NCBI RefSeq assembly: GCF_005298075.1
Contig: NZ_SZZH01000001.1
Span: forward strand, 186,001-250,000
DNA length: 64,000 nucleotides
Origin: Nakamurella flava
GTDB lineage: Bacteria; Actinomycetota; Actinomycetes; Mycobacteriales; Nakamurellaceae
Direction: 5' to 3'
In this document: positions 26,556 to 35,072 of the stretch, in pieces
Layout: each line of letters opens with the position of its first letter
How positions within the stretch are numbered: the stretch's first letter is position 1
Made by a program: the position numbers and the translations under genes
Notes under the pieces: generated by a model
The model's input: only the letters and a program-made list of their open reading frames with translations
The model's database searches: none
Told to the model about the DNA's origin: nothing

Positions 26556-27340
26556 CCGCTGTCCACGGTGGGCCGGCCGGTGCGCTGCTGGTCCAGGGCG
26601 GCCCGTTCGACGGTCAGCAGGCTCTCCTCGCTGTGCTCGGCCCGGTAGGCCGCTCCGCCGCCGCGCACCCCGAACAGCCGCTTGGACCAGATGAGCCAGA
26701 CCACGGCGGCGACGTTGATGGCGGTCAGGACGATCTTGAGCCAGGTGACCCGCTCGGACAGCTCCCAGATCTCCAGCGGGAGGAAGACGCTCGTCACCAC
26801 CACCGACAGGTACTCGCCCCACCGGCGGACCTGCCACAGACCGAACGACTCGACCAGCAGCAGGGCGGCGTAGGCGAACGCGGCGACCGCGGCCCAGGTG
26901 ATGGCGTGGCCCGACAGCCCGAAGACCCGGTTGATGCCGCGCACCACCTCGGAGGTCTCCAGGTGCCAGCCCAGCTGGTCGGCGATGGGCTTGAACAGGG
27001 CCAGTTCGTTCTCGAAGGACTGCTGCAACCGGACCCGGGAGTCGCGGAAGTACAGGATCAGCACGCCGAGCAGCACCGCCAGCAGGGCTCGGCCGACCCG
27101 CTCGGCGGCCAGCAGTCGCATGATGACCCGATCCCGCAGTAGTCGCCCGCGGGGGACCTCGGGGGCGCTGTCGGCCGGTCCGGAACCGTCGGGCGGGCCG
27201 ACCACGAAGTCGCCGCAGCGCAGACACCGCCAGGCCGTCCCGACGGCGGTCTCGGCGGTCAACCGGTCGCGCAGCTCCGCCTCGTCCGGCGCGAACGTCT
27301 CGTGCCCACGGCGACCGCAGGTGCGCAGGCTCCAGTCCAC
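26537..27340 (-). CDS. DUF2127 membrane protein with N-terminal Cys segment
   Basis: Protein of 267 residues. The N-terminus has cysteines in LRTCGRRGHETF and WRCLRCGDFVVG that could bind zinc. From about residue 75 follows a DUF2127 membrane domain: RLLAAERVGRALLAVLLGVL, an outside loop with SFENELALFKPIADQLGWHL, then four more helices with the typical GLWQVRRWGEYLSVVVTSVF and PLEIWEL. Function unknown. Starts with GTG at 27340. Converges on and overlaps mntP by 19 bases. Confidence 0.75.
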   Translation of the reverse strand: MDWSLRTCGRRGHETFAPDEAELRDRLTAETAVGTAWRCLRCGDFVVGPPDGSGPADSAPEVPRGRLLRDRVIMRLLAAERVGRALLAVLLGVLILYFRDSRVRLQQSFENELALFKPIADQLGWHLETSEVVRGINRVFGLSGHAITWAAVAAFAYAALLLVESFGLWQVRRWGEYLSVVVTSVFLPLEIWELSERVTWLKIVLTAINVAAVVWLIWSKRLFGVRGGGAAYRAEHSEESLLTVERAALDQQRTGRPTVDSGQNQPR

Positions 27341-27414
27341 CGGCCGAGGGTACGACCGGGGGAGGGCCGATCAGGGGGTGGCGGTCCGGAACCCCCCGTC
27401 GGTGGCGTTGCGGG

Positions 27415-28275
27415 TCAGTGGTGGAGGACCTGCTCGACCGGGGTGGCCGGGTGCCCGGTGAGGCGGGCGACGTCGTCGGTGACGGTGGCGAGTTCGCCGG
27501 CGGCGATCGCCGTGTAGGTCGACACCCAGCCGGCGACCATCCAGTCCGGTGCGCCGAAGCCGGCTCGCGATGCGAACGCCTCCTCGAGGGTCTCGGCCCG
27601 GTAGCGGACGGGACGGCCGGTGACGGCGGTCAGCAGGTCGGCGACCTCGGCCAGCGACACGGCCTGCGGTCCGGTCAGCTCGTACGTGCGGCCGGCGTGG
27701 TCCCTCGGGCGGCGCAGGACGGCGGACGCCGCTTCGGCGATGTCGTCCTGGGCGACGGCGGCGACGCGTCCGTCCCCGGCCGGCCCGCGGATGACGTCGC
27801 CCGGGCCGTCGGGATCGGGCCCGGCCAGGCCGGGCAGGAAGTCCGCGTACAGGTTGTCCCGCAGGATCGTCAGCGGCACCCCGGTCGACCGCAGGTGCTG
27901 TTCGGTGTGCCAGTGGTCGCGGGCCAACAGGAACGTCGCGTCCGGGGCGGCGCCGGCGAACGAGACATAGACCAGGTGGGGGACCTGCGCGGCGGCCGCC
28001 GCGTCGGCGAACGCGCGGTGGACGGCGACCCGGTCCGGGGATTCGGACGCCGACACCATCAGCAGGGCGGACAGACCGCCCAGCGCGGTTCGCACGTCCG
28101 GGGTGTCGGCGTAGTCGGCGGTGACCACCTCGGCGCCGGCCAGCTGCGGGGCCCGCGCGGGATCCCGCACCAGCAGCCGTTGCCGCACTCCGGCGGCGGC
28201 CAGCAGCCGGGCGACCCGGCCGCCCAGCCGGCCGGTGGCGCCGGTGATCCCGATGGGCAGCACGTCGTCGGACAT
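27415..28275 (-). CDS. NmrA-like atypical short-chain dehydrogenase (NAD(P)-binding)
   Basis: Cytoplasmic Rossmann protein of 286 residues. The dinucleotide motif is GITGATGRLGGRVARLL at the N-terminus. Later blocks LLMVSASESPDRVAVHRAFA, HLVYVSFAGAAPDATF, HWHTEQHLRSTGVPLTILR and TYELTGPQAVSLAEVADLLT match NmrA / quinone-oxidoreductase-like members (QOR2 type). It lacks the Ser-Tyr-Lys triad of classical SDRs, which fits either redox sensing or quinone reduction. ATG 28275 is used because the glycine motif follows directly; a longer frame to 28587 would run into the MocR gene. Confidence 0.82.
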   Translation of the reverse strand: MSDDVLPIGITGATGRLGGRVARLLAAAGVRQRLLVRDPARAPQLAGAEVVTADYADTPDVRTALGGLSALLMVSASESPDRVAVHRAFADAAAAAQVPHLVYVSFAGAAPDATFLLARDHWHTEQHLRSTGVPLTILRDNLYADFLPGLAGPDPDGPGDVIRGPAGDGRVAAVAQDDIAEAASAVLRRPRDHAGRTYELTGPQAVSLAEVADLLTAVTGRPVRYRAETLEEAFASRAGFGAPDWMVAGWVSTYTAIAAGELATVTDDVARLTGHPATPVEQVLHH

Positions 28276-28322
28276 GCCCGCGACTGTAGGCGGCCCGCCG
28301 GTCCGAGTGCCGGGAACCGATG

Positions 28323-29870
28323 TCAGGCGAGCCATCCGGGGATCGACGACCGGGCTCGTTCGGCCGCCTGCTCGGCCACCCCGGACAGGCGCCGGACCGC
28401 CTCGGTGAGGACGTCCGGGCTCGCGGTGAACGGCAGCCGCAAGTGTTCGCCCATCGTCCCGTCCGGCCCGAACCGCGGCCCGGCGACCACCCGCACCCCG
28501 GCGGCGGGTGCCACCGCGGCCAGTTCGGTGGCGCTGGCCTCCGGCAGCCGCACCCACAGCGAGGTGCCCCCGGCCGGGGTCGTCCACCGCCAGGTGGGTA
28601 GGTACCGGGCCAGGGCGGACTGCACCGCCTGCGCCCCGGCCGCGACCCGGGCCCGCTGCACGTCCAGAGCGCCTTGCGGCTCCTGCAGCAGCCGGGTCGC
28701 CACCAGCTGGTCCAGCACGGGCCCGGCCATGTCACCCAACGCCCGCGCGGCAGCCAGCCGGCGGATCTGGGCCGGGGTGCCCCGGACCCACCCGGTGCGC
28801 AGACCACCCCACAGGGGTTTGGAGACCGAGCCGAGGGTCAGCACGATCTCCCCACCGCGCCGGGTGTCGGCCGCGGCGACCGGCGGCGGCAACGGGCCGC
28901 TGCCCGGGAAGGAGATGTCGCGGAACGACTCGTCGACCATCAGCAGTGTGCCGGCCGACCGGGCCGCAGCGACCAGCGCCTCCCGGGTCGACCAGGGCAT
29001 GACCGCGCCGGTCGGGTTGTGGAAGTCGGGGATCAGGTAGGCCAGCCGGGGGGTGGAGTGGCGCAGCGCCGGACCGATGACACCCAGGTCCCAGGTCTGC
29101 TCCGCGGTCGGCGTCGAGCCGTCGGGGGCGACGTCGCAGGAGGCGGCCAGGCCGACCGGAACGGGGACCCGCCGGTGGTGGCGGACCGCGTCGAGGGCGA
29201 TCGGGTAGGTCGGGCATTCGAGCAGCACCCGGTCCCCGGCCGCGCTGAACTCGCCCAGGCCCAGGGTGAAGGCGTGCTGGGCGCCGGACGTCACCAGCAC
29301 CTGCTCGACCGTCGTCGGGACCCCGGCGGCGGTGAACCGGTCGGCGATGACCTCGCGCAGTTCGGGCAGCCCGTAGGGGTGGTAGCCGTCGGTCGCGGCG
29401 TGCGTCATGAGGTCTTCGGTCGCGGCCACCACCGCCGCGCGGAGGGCATCCGCCGGCGGCGGCAGGCTGGCCACCGTCAGGTCGATGATGTCGTCGCTGC
29501 CGACGGCCGGGTACCCGAAGATGGCCGCACCGGCCGCCCCCACCCCCGCCAGGCCCGGGGGGGCAGCGCCGTCGGGTAGCCGCAGCCGGCTGCCCGAGCC
29601 ACGCCGGGAGTCCAGCCATCCCTGATCCCGGAGCAGGGCGTAGGCCGCGCCCACGGTGGTCCGGGACAGGGCCAGTCCGCCGGCCAGTTCCCGCTCGCTG
29701 GGCAGGCCGGTGCCCACCGCGAGGCGGCCGTCCAGCAAGGCGGCCCGGATGCGATCGGCCAGGTCCCGATAGGTCGGGCCGCGATCGGCGTCGGCCGGGC
29801 CGAGCCGCCGGGCCAGGGCCACGGCGGACAACCGGCTCGACGGGCGGGCGATCAGGTCGAGATCCTGCAT
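28323..29870 (-). CDS. MocR-family transcriptional regulator (GntR HTH plus aminotransferase fold)
   Basis: PLP-dependent regulator of 515 residues. The N-terminal winged helix-turn-helix carries YRDLADRIRAALLDGRLAVG, LPSERELAGGLALSRTTVG and AAYALLRDQGW. The C-terminal aminotransferase-fold domain has GYHPYGLPELREVIADRF, PDFHNPTGAVMP, MVDESFRD and the PLP lysine in TLGSVSKPLWGGLRTGW. Such proteins sense PLP or an amino-compound aldimine and control a divergent gene. Here the divergent gene is a YczE membrane protein, the usual partner. Its place between pdxS and pdxT makes a PdxR-like role in vitamin B6 balance plausible. Confidence 0.9.
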   Translation of the reverse strand: MQDLDLIARPSSRLSAVALARRLGPADADRGPTYRDLADRIRAALLDGRLAVGTGLPSERELAGGLALSRTTVGAAYALLRDQGWLDSRRGSGSRLRLPDGAAPPGLAGVGAAGAAIFGYPAVGSDDIIDLTVASLPPPADALRAAVVAATEDLMTHAATDGYHPYGLPELREVIADRFTAAGVPTTVEQVLVTSGAQHAFTLGLGEFSAAGDRVLLECPTYPIALDAVRHHRRVPVPVGLAASCDVAPDGSTPTAEQTWDLGVIGPALRHSTPRLAYLIPDFHNPTGAVMPWSTREALVAAARSAGTLLMVDESFRDISFPGSGPLPPPVAAADTRRGGEIVLTLGSVSKPLWGGLRTGWVRGTPAQIRRLAAARALGDMAGPVLDQLVATRLLQEPQGALDVQRARVAAGAQAVQSALARYLPTWRWTTPAGGTSLWVRLPEASATELAAVAPAAGVRVVAGPRFGPDGTMGEHLRLPFTASPDVLTEAVRRLSGVAEQAAERARSSIPGWLA

Positions 29871-29874
29871 CAGA

Positions 29875-29928
29875 CCACTTTCTCGCAAGTGGCCCTGGAA
29901 AACCAGGCCAGTGTCGGGTGAAGTGGCC
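29875..29928. promoter_or_regulatory. Probable MocR operator region between mocR and yczE
   Basis: The 61-base divergent gap holds repeated words: CCACTT (29875-29880) facing AAGTGG (29887-29892), a second AAGTGGCC at 29921-29928 in direct repeat with AAGTGGCC at 29887-29894, and GGCCCTGG facing CCAGGCC across four A residues (29892-29909). MocR regulators bind direct repeats of this kind in divergent gaps. Confidence 0.55.
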
Positions 29929-29931
29929 ACC

Positions 29932-30663
29932 ATGTCCGGTGCCACCGAACCCGTTCCCATTCCGTCCCCTGCACCTCGTCGTGGGTGGTTGCTGCCCGTC
30001 CCGGCCGACCGCCGTCCCCGCAGGTTCGCCCAGCTGCTCGTCGGGCTGCTCGTCTACGGCCTGACGATGGCGATGATGGTCCGCGCCGTCCTCGGTCTGG
30101 ACCCCTGGGACGTGTTCCACCAGGGCCTGACGGAGTGGGTCAACCGCTGGGTGCCGCTGTCGTTCGGCGCGATCATCACCATCGTCTCGGTGGCCGTGCT
30201 GCTGCTGTGGATCCCGCTGCGGCAACGCCCGGGGGTCGGCACGGTGGCGAACGTCGCGATCATCGGTGCGGCCACCGATCTCGGCCTGTTCCTGTTCCCG
30301 GCGACGGAGAGCTGGCCGGCCCGCATCGCCTACCTGGTCGCCGGCATCGCCGGTAACGCCCTGGCCGGTGCCCTGTACATCGGGGCCGGACTCGGCCCCG
30401 GCGCCCGCGACGGCCTGATGACCGGACTGGTCGCCCGGGGCGTCGGTTCCGTGCGGCTGGTCCGCACCAGCATCGAGATCACCGTTCTGGCGGTCGGTTT
30501 CGTGCTCGGCGGGACGGTCGGCGTCGGCACCGTGCTGTACGCCGTGTCGATCGGCCCGCTGCTGCACGTGCTGCTGCCGCTCTGCCGAATCGACCCCGCC
30601 GTGGTCCCGACGGTGCCCCCGTCCAACGTGGTGGACCCGGCCGACTGTCGTCCGAACGGCTGA
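29932..30663 (+). CDS. YczE/YitT-like membrane protein
   Basis: Integral membrane protein of 243 residues with five or six helices. Family features are RRFAQLLVGLLVYGLTMAMM, the loop VLGLDPWDVFHQGLTEW, and IGAGLGPGARDGLMTGL, all typical of YczE proteins that are found divergent from MocR regulators across actinobacteria. Possibly a transporter or sensor for a vitamin B6 compound or the ligand of the regulator, but this is inferred from the pairing only. ATG 29932 is preferred; GTG 29911 would add seven residues and overlap the second operator repeat. Confidence 0.8.
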   Translation: MSGATEPVPIPSPAPRRGWLLPVPADRRPRRFAQLLVGLLVYGLTMAMMVRAVLGLDPWDVFHQGLTEWVNRWVPLSFGAIITIVSVAVLLLWIPLRQRPGVGTVANVAIIGAATDLGLFLFPATESWPARIAYLVAGIAGNALAGALYIGAGLGPGARDGLMTGLVARGVGSVRLVRTSIEITVLAVGFVLGGTVGVGTVLYAVSIGPLLHVLLPLCRIDPAVVPTVPPSNVVDPADCRPNG

Positions 30664-30774
30664 TACTGCGGCCGGCGATGCTTGTCTACCGTCCAGGATC
30701 GGCAGGCCGATGGCGTGGGGGAACAGACCTGCCGGGTGTCGGCCGGCCCCCGACCCGTCCGACGCCCGGCAGCC

Positions 30775-31458
30775 CTACCCCTCGAGATCGTCCATCGTGA
30801 CGATGCCGTCCTGCAGGGCACGCGCGATCAGTGCCGCCTTCGTCGGTGCCGGCCGCCCCACCTCGGCGTACTTGGTCCGGATGCGTGCCAGGTGCGTGTT
30901 CACCGTGGCCCGGGTGATGTGTAGTGACGCCGCGACCAGGTCCTTGGACTCGGTGCGGAACCAGCTCAGCAGGACCTCCAGTTCGCGGGGCGACAGGCGG
31001 GGTCGACGGCTTCGCGGGTCGTCGGCCATCGCGCCGGCGGCGGTGGGGCCGATGTAGCCCCGGTCGGAGGCGGCGAACAGGACGGCCCGCTGCAGGTGTG
31101 CCCGCCCCTCAGCCTTGGTGAGGAAGGCGAGCGCGCCCTGGTCCAGGCAGTCCAGCACGACCCCGGGGTCCGTCGTCCCGGAGAAGACCACCACCCGATG
31201 GCCCGCGGCCACCAGGGCGCGCAGCAGCCCGAGGTCGGGTCGACCGGTTCCCAGGTAGAGGTCGAGTACCACGACGTCCACCGGCCCGGCCGCGTCCAGT
31301 CGTTCCGGAGCTCCGCCCTGGGCGTCGGTGGCGGTGTGGACCACCCGGATCGCCGGCCCGGACTGCGCGAACCACGCCTCGATGCCGGCGTGCACCACGT
31401 CGTGGTCATCCACCACGGCGACCCGCACCGGGTGTCGGCCCGGATCCGGAACACCCAT
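30775..31458 (-). CDS. LuxR-type response regulator
   Basis: DNA-binding regulator of 227 residues. The receiver has the acidic pair in VAVVDDHDVVHAGI, the phospho-acceptor Asp in VVVLDLYLG and the conserved Lys in FLTKAEGR. The C-terminal LuxR-type domain starts LSPRELEVLLSW and contains LVAASLHITRATVNTHLARI. ATG 31458 overlaps the stop of the upstream kinase gene as TGATG, so kinase and regulator are coupled. The insertion HVRTKYAEVGRPAPTKAAL-like in the last helix is a known variant of this family. Targets unknown. Confidence 0.88.
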   Translation of the reverse strand: MGVPDPGRHPVRVAVVDDHDVVHAGIEAWFAQSGPAIRVVHTATDAQGGAPERLDAAGPVDVVVLDLYLGTGRPDLGLLRALVAAGHRVVVFSGTTDPGVVLDCLDQGALAFLTKAEGRAHLQRAVLFAASDRGYIGPTAAGAMADDPRSRRPRLSPRELEVLLSWFRTESKDLVAASLHITRATVNTHLARIRTKYAEVGRPAPTKAALIARALQDGIVTMDDLEG

Positions 31459-33818
31459 CACCGACCGTCCTCCCAGGTGCCCTGGACCCAGACCTGATCG
31501 CCCACCGCCACCGATCGGACCGTGACCGGCCCGGCGGATTCCTCCGAGCCGGACGCGACGAAACCGGGTATCCGGGTCACCACGCTCACGGCGACCCGCC
31601 CGTCGGTCGCGTCGACCACCACGCGGGCGGAGTCGACCGCCCGGGCCAGCAGGGCCATCGGCGCCTCCAGGAGTTGCCGGCGGACCTGCACCGGCAGGGC
31701 CGGGGCCGCACCGTGCACGTCCAGGGTCGCCGCCACCCCGGCCCGTTCGCTGGCCTGGACGGAGGCGCGCACCTCGTGGACCACCGGGTCGTCGACCTCG
31801 TCGTGCTCGGCGAAAATCCTGCGCAGCCGGGCGCTTTCGACGCGCGCGGACCGTTGCACCCGGTCGTCCCGGGGATCGGCGCGACCGTCGGCCAGGGCTT
31901 CGAGCAGGGGGACCACGGTGGTGGACACCATCGCGGCGCGCTCGGCCCGGTCGGCGGCCAACGCGGCGGCTCGTCGCTCCGCGGACCGCAGGGCGGCCCG
32001 CTCGGCGTCCTCCGTGGCGGCCGTCCGGGCCACGTCCAGCAGTCCTGCGTAGAACACTGCGGCGGCCAACGGGAAGATCGTCAGCAGGGTCACCTGCTGA
32101 CCGAAACGGGCGACGTCGGCCGCCGTCAGACCACCTTCCGCCACCAGTGGGACGACGTCCAGCAGGACGGCTCCGGCGACCGCCAGGACCGACCAGCGCG
32201 GTCGACGCCCGGTCAGCAGGACGACGACGACGTAGGGCACCGCTCCGAGGGCCCAGTTGGCGGGCCGGGAGATGTCTGCCGGCCGGAGCGCCAGGACGAA
32301 CAGGACGTCCGCGACCAGGACGGACCCCAGCCATCCGCCGACGACCGTCGGCCGCCAGTCCCGGTCCCGGGCCATCCGCCCGCCCCCGGCGGCGGTCGCG
32401 ACGAGCAGTAGCGCGGCGAGGACCGCCGACATCAGCGGTGGGGCCCCGTCGGTGGCCAGGCCGACGGCGGCGAACTGCACGACGGCGACCGCGGTGACCA
32501 CGGCCAGTGCGATCCCGAAGTAGCGGAGGTAGGGCACCCGGATCGACCGGACGGCCGACGTGTCGGTCGGCGTCGTCGCCGTGGCCGAGGGGAGCCAGGT
32601 GAGGGTGATCGTGGTGCCGGCCCCTGTCGCGCTGTCGACCAGGGCGGTGGCTCCGATCCGGTCGAGGCGGCCGACCACCGACTCGCGCAGGCCCCGTCCG
32701 GGCCCGTCCCGGACCAGGGTGGGATCGAACCCGGGACCCTGGTCCTGCACGACGACGACCACTCCGTCCCGGACCTCGCGCACGAGCACCTGCACCGGCA
32801 CCGCCCCGGCGTGTCGCTCGACGTTGGTGAGCAGTTCCCGGATCGCCCGGACCAGGACGGCGACGACCTCGCCGGGTGCGGTCGGCGCGCCCTCGACCGC
32901 CAGGGAGACGGTGAGCGGGCTGTCGGCCACACAGCGCCGGACGGCGTCCGCCAGCCCGCCGTGTTCCCCCACGTCGGTCGGGTGGTGACCGGTCAGGCCG
33001 TCCAGGGCCCGCAGGTCCCGTTCGGCCTGCCGCCGGATCCGATCCGCCGCCGGGCTCGCGGCGCCGTCGCCGACCATCATCAGCGTGGCCGCGGCGGTGT
33101 CGTGCAACAGCGACCAGTGTTCCCAGGTGGCCGCACGGCGGGCGGCGGCCACATCGAGGTCCGCCAGGGCGTTGCTGCGTTCCCGGGCGGCGCGGTCGGC
33201 CTCGCGGGCCACGGGCAGGAACACGCCCACCAGTCCCCAGCCCAGCACAGCCTGCAACGGCATCACGTAGAGCGCCGGGACCGTCCACACGCTCTGTCCG
33301 GTGGCCATCACCGCACCGGTGACCGCCGCCGCGGTCACCGCCGTGCAGGCGGCCAGGGCCAGCCCGCGCCGGGCGTGCCAGGCGAGGGTGACGTTGGCCG
33401 CGGTGACCACCATGACGACGAACCCCTGCTGACCGACGACGTCGGCGCTGGTGACCGTCCAGGGCGCGGACAGCCCGACCGCGACCGCGACCAGGACGTC
33501 GAGGATCGTCCAGGCCAGGGTGCGGTGGCGGACCGTGAGCAGACGGGCGACCGCCCACGCCAGGACGGCGGCGCAGACCGGAACCGCGGCGCTCTCCGGG
33601 GACGCGCCGAGCAGTCCGAACGCCCCCGCCGATACGCCGACGAGGCCGCGCAGGACCGCGGCGTTCCGGTCGATGATCGCCCGGGCCCGGCGTTCGGCCG
33701 GTCCGTCCGTCCCCGGGGCGGCGGCCCACTCGTGCATGTCACCGGTCCGGCGACGGGGAGCGCGGCCGGGTCTCGCCGAGGATCGGTCATCGTGCATGTC
33801 GGGTACCGATTTTCGCAT
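31458..33818 (-). CDS. Large histidine kinase with two membrane/kinase-like halves
   Basis: Membrane protein of about 786 residues. First half: four or five helices, a dimerisation segment HWSLLHDTAAATLMM (His near 239), an N-box RELLTNVERHAGA and a G-box VVQDQGPGFDP, i.e. a complete NarL-type kinase core. Second half: a new five-helix domain (about 430-590), then a coiled segment ALRSAERRAAALAADRAERA and a domain (about 640-780) that resembles a kinase tail but lacks clear N and G boxes. The double layout is unusual. The start is uncertain (ATG 33818, 33797 or 33737). Coupled to the following response regulator. Confidence 0.75.
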   Translation of the reverse strand: MRKSVPDMHDDRSSARPGRAPRRRTGDMHEWAAAPGTDGPAERRARAIIDRNAAVLRGLVGVSAGAFGLLGASPESAAVPVCAAVLAWAVARLLTVRHRTLAWTILDVLVAVAVGLSAPWTVTSADVVGQQGFVVMVVTAANVTLAWHARRGLALAACTAVTAAAVTGAVMATGQSVWTVPALYVMPLQAVLGWGLVGVFLPVAREADRAARERSNALADLDVAAARRAATWEHWSLLHDTAAATLMMVGDGAASPAADRIRRQAERDLRALDGLTGHHPTDVGEHGGLADAVRRCVADSPLTVSLAVEGAPTAPGEVVAVLVRAIRELLTNVERHAGAVPVQVLVREVRDGVVVVVQDQGPGFDPTLVRDGPGRGLRESVVGRLDRIGATALVDSATGAGTTITLTWLPSATATTPTDTSAVRSIRVPYLRYFGIALAVVTAVAVVQFAAVGLATDGAPPLMSAVLAALLLVATAAGGGRMARDRDWRPTVVGGWLGSVLVADVLFVLALRPADISRPANWALGAVPYVVVVLLTGRRPRWSVLAVAGAVLLDVVPLVAEGGLTAADVARFGQQVTLLTIFPLAAAVFYAGLLDVARTAATEDAERAALRSAERRAAALAADRAERAAMVSTTVVPLLEALADGRADPRDDRVQRSARVESARLRRIFAEHDEVDDPVVHEVRASVQASERAGVAATLDVHGAAPALPVQVRRQLLEAPMALLARAVDSARVVVDATDGRVAVSVVTRIPGFVASGSEESAGPVTVRSVAVGDQVWVQGTWEDGR

Positions 33819-33889
33819 ATCGGGCAGTCCTGTCCCGTCACCGGTGGGGTGAGCGGGGCCGCGGGTGCCGGAACGACCGCCCGGATCTC

Positions 33890-33895
33890 TAGGGT
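33890..33895 (+). promoter_or_regulatory. Candidate -10 element for leaderless DUF2269 gene
   Basis: TAGGGT ends 8 bases before ATG 33904, the same geometry as at pdxS. No ribosome-binding site precedes the ATG. Confidence 0.4.
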
Positions 33896-33903
33896 CAGCG
33901 GTC

Positions 33904-34347
33904 ATGGAAGACCTGTTCGCCGTGCTCCACGTCGTCTCGGCCGTGTTCATCGTCGGCCCGATGGCCATCCTCCCGATGACCGCGATGCGCGCGATCCGCA
34001 CGGGTCAGGCCGGCCAGGTGCAGGTCCTGGCCCGCTCGACCCAGATCCTCGCTTTGCTGTCCCTGCTGGTGGTGGTGTTCGGTTTCGCGATCCTCGGCGT
34101 GACCACCCACGACACCACGATCACCACCGGCTGGGTGCTGTCCTCGCTCGTCCTGTACGCGATCGCCCTGGGGCTGACCCTGTTCCTCGTGGTGCCCACC
34201 CTGCAGCGGGCGGCCGACGAGCTGGCCACCGCCGGGACCGCGACGACGCACCCCGCGCCGCCGAGGTACCCCGCCGTCGCCATGGGATCGGGCGTCACCA
34301 GCCTGCTGCTGGTGGCGGTCGTCGTCCTGATGACCTGGAAGCCGTGA
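33904..34347 (+). CDS. DUF2269-like integral membrane protein
   Basis: Membrane protein of 147 residues with four helices, starting MEDLFAVLHVVSAVFIVGPMAI. The early His in LHVV followed by a glycine-proline helix, the RAIRTGQAGQVQVLARST loop and a second pair of helices fit the DUF2269 family. Function unknown. Its stop overlaps the GTG of pdxT (GTGA), so the two are co-translated; it thus replaces pdxS as the immediate neighbour of pdxT in this genome. Confidence 0.72.
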   Translation: MEDLFAVLHVVSAVFIVGPMAILPMTAMRAIRTGQAGQVQVLARSTQILALLSLLVVVFGFAILGVTTHDTTITTGWVLSSLVLYAIALGLTLFLVVPTLQRAADELATAGTATTHPAPPRYPAVAMGSGVTSLLLVAVVVLMTWKP

Positions 34348-34976
34348 CCACCATGACCTCGACCGACCCGGTGATCGGCGTCCTGGCCCTGCAGGGCGAC
34401 GTCCGTGAACACCTGATGACCCTCGCCGGCCTCGGCGTGACCGCCCGGCCCGTCCGCCGCGCCCGCGAACTCGACGGCCTGGACGGCATCGTCGTCCCCG
34501 GTGGGGAGTCAACGACGCTGTGCCGGCTGCTCGACGTCTTCGAGCTGCGCGATCCGCTCACCGCCCGCCTGCGGGCCGGCCTGCCGGCGTTCGGATCCTG
34601 TGCGGGCATGATCGTGCTCGCCACCGAGATCCTCGACGGCCGCCCCGATCAGGTCCCGCTCGGAACCCTGGACATCACCGTGCGCCGCAACGCCTTCGGG
34701 CGGCAGCGCGACTCGTTCGAGACCGACCTGCCCGTCGCCGGTCTGGCCGGTGGACCGCTGCGGGGCGTCTTCATCCGGGCCCCCCGGGTCGAGCGGGTCG
34801 GACCGGACGTGCAGGTGCTCGCCGAGGTCGACGGGTACGCGGTCGCGGTGCGCTCGGCCACCGCGATGGCGGTCGCCTTCCATCCCGAGGTCGGTGACGA
34901 CGACCGGCTGCACGAGGCGTTCCTGGAACTGGTGACGGAGCGGCAGCGGACCCCCGCGGGCCCCCGCACGCCGTAG
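34344..34976 (+). CDS. pdxT: Pyridoxal 5'-phosphate synthase glutaminase, PdxT subunit
   Basis: Class I glutaminase of 210 residues that releases ammonia from glutamine and channels it to PdxS. The active-site cysteine is C86 in FGSCAGMIVLA, and the His-Glu pair is in AFHPEVGDD near the end. Also visible are GVLALQGDVREHL at the start and IVVPGGESTTLCRLL, both family hallmarks. GTG 34344 has GGAA at a proper distance and overlaps the upstream stop; ATG 34353 is an alternative. yebC follows after about 95 bases. Confidence 0.96.
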   Translation: MTTMTSTDPVIGVLALQGDVREHLMTLAGLGVTARPVRRARELDGLDGIVVPGGESTTLCRLLDVFELRDPLTARLRAGLPAFGSCAGMIVLATEILDGRPDQVPLGTLDITVRRNAFGRQRDSFETDLPVAGLAGGPLRGVFIRAPRVERVGPDVQVLAEVDGYAVAVRSATAMAVAFHPEVGDDDRLHEAFLELVTERQRTPAGPRTP

Positions 34977-35072
34977 GATCGTCGGTCGGGTGACGGACGG
35001 TGTCAGGCCGGGTCACAGGACCGCAACGGTCCGGCATCGGCACGAGCGGGCAGTGAAGGGGTTTGCAGGTTC

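Noticed and set aside
31459-33729. Upstream extension of the response-regulator frame through the kinase gene
   Set aside because: The extension is an Arg/Gly-rich shadow of the kinase; the regulator starts at ATG 31458 where its receiver domain begins.
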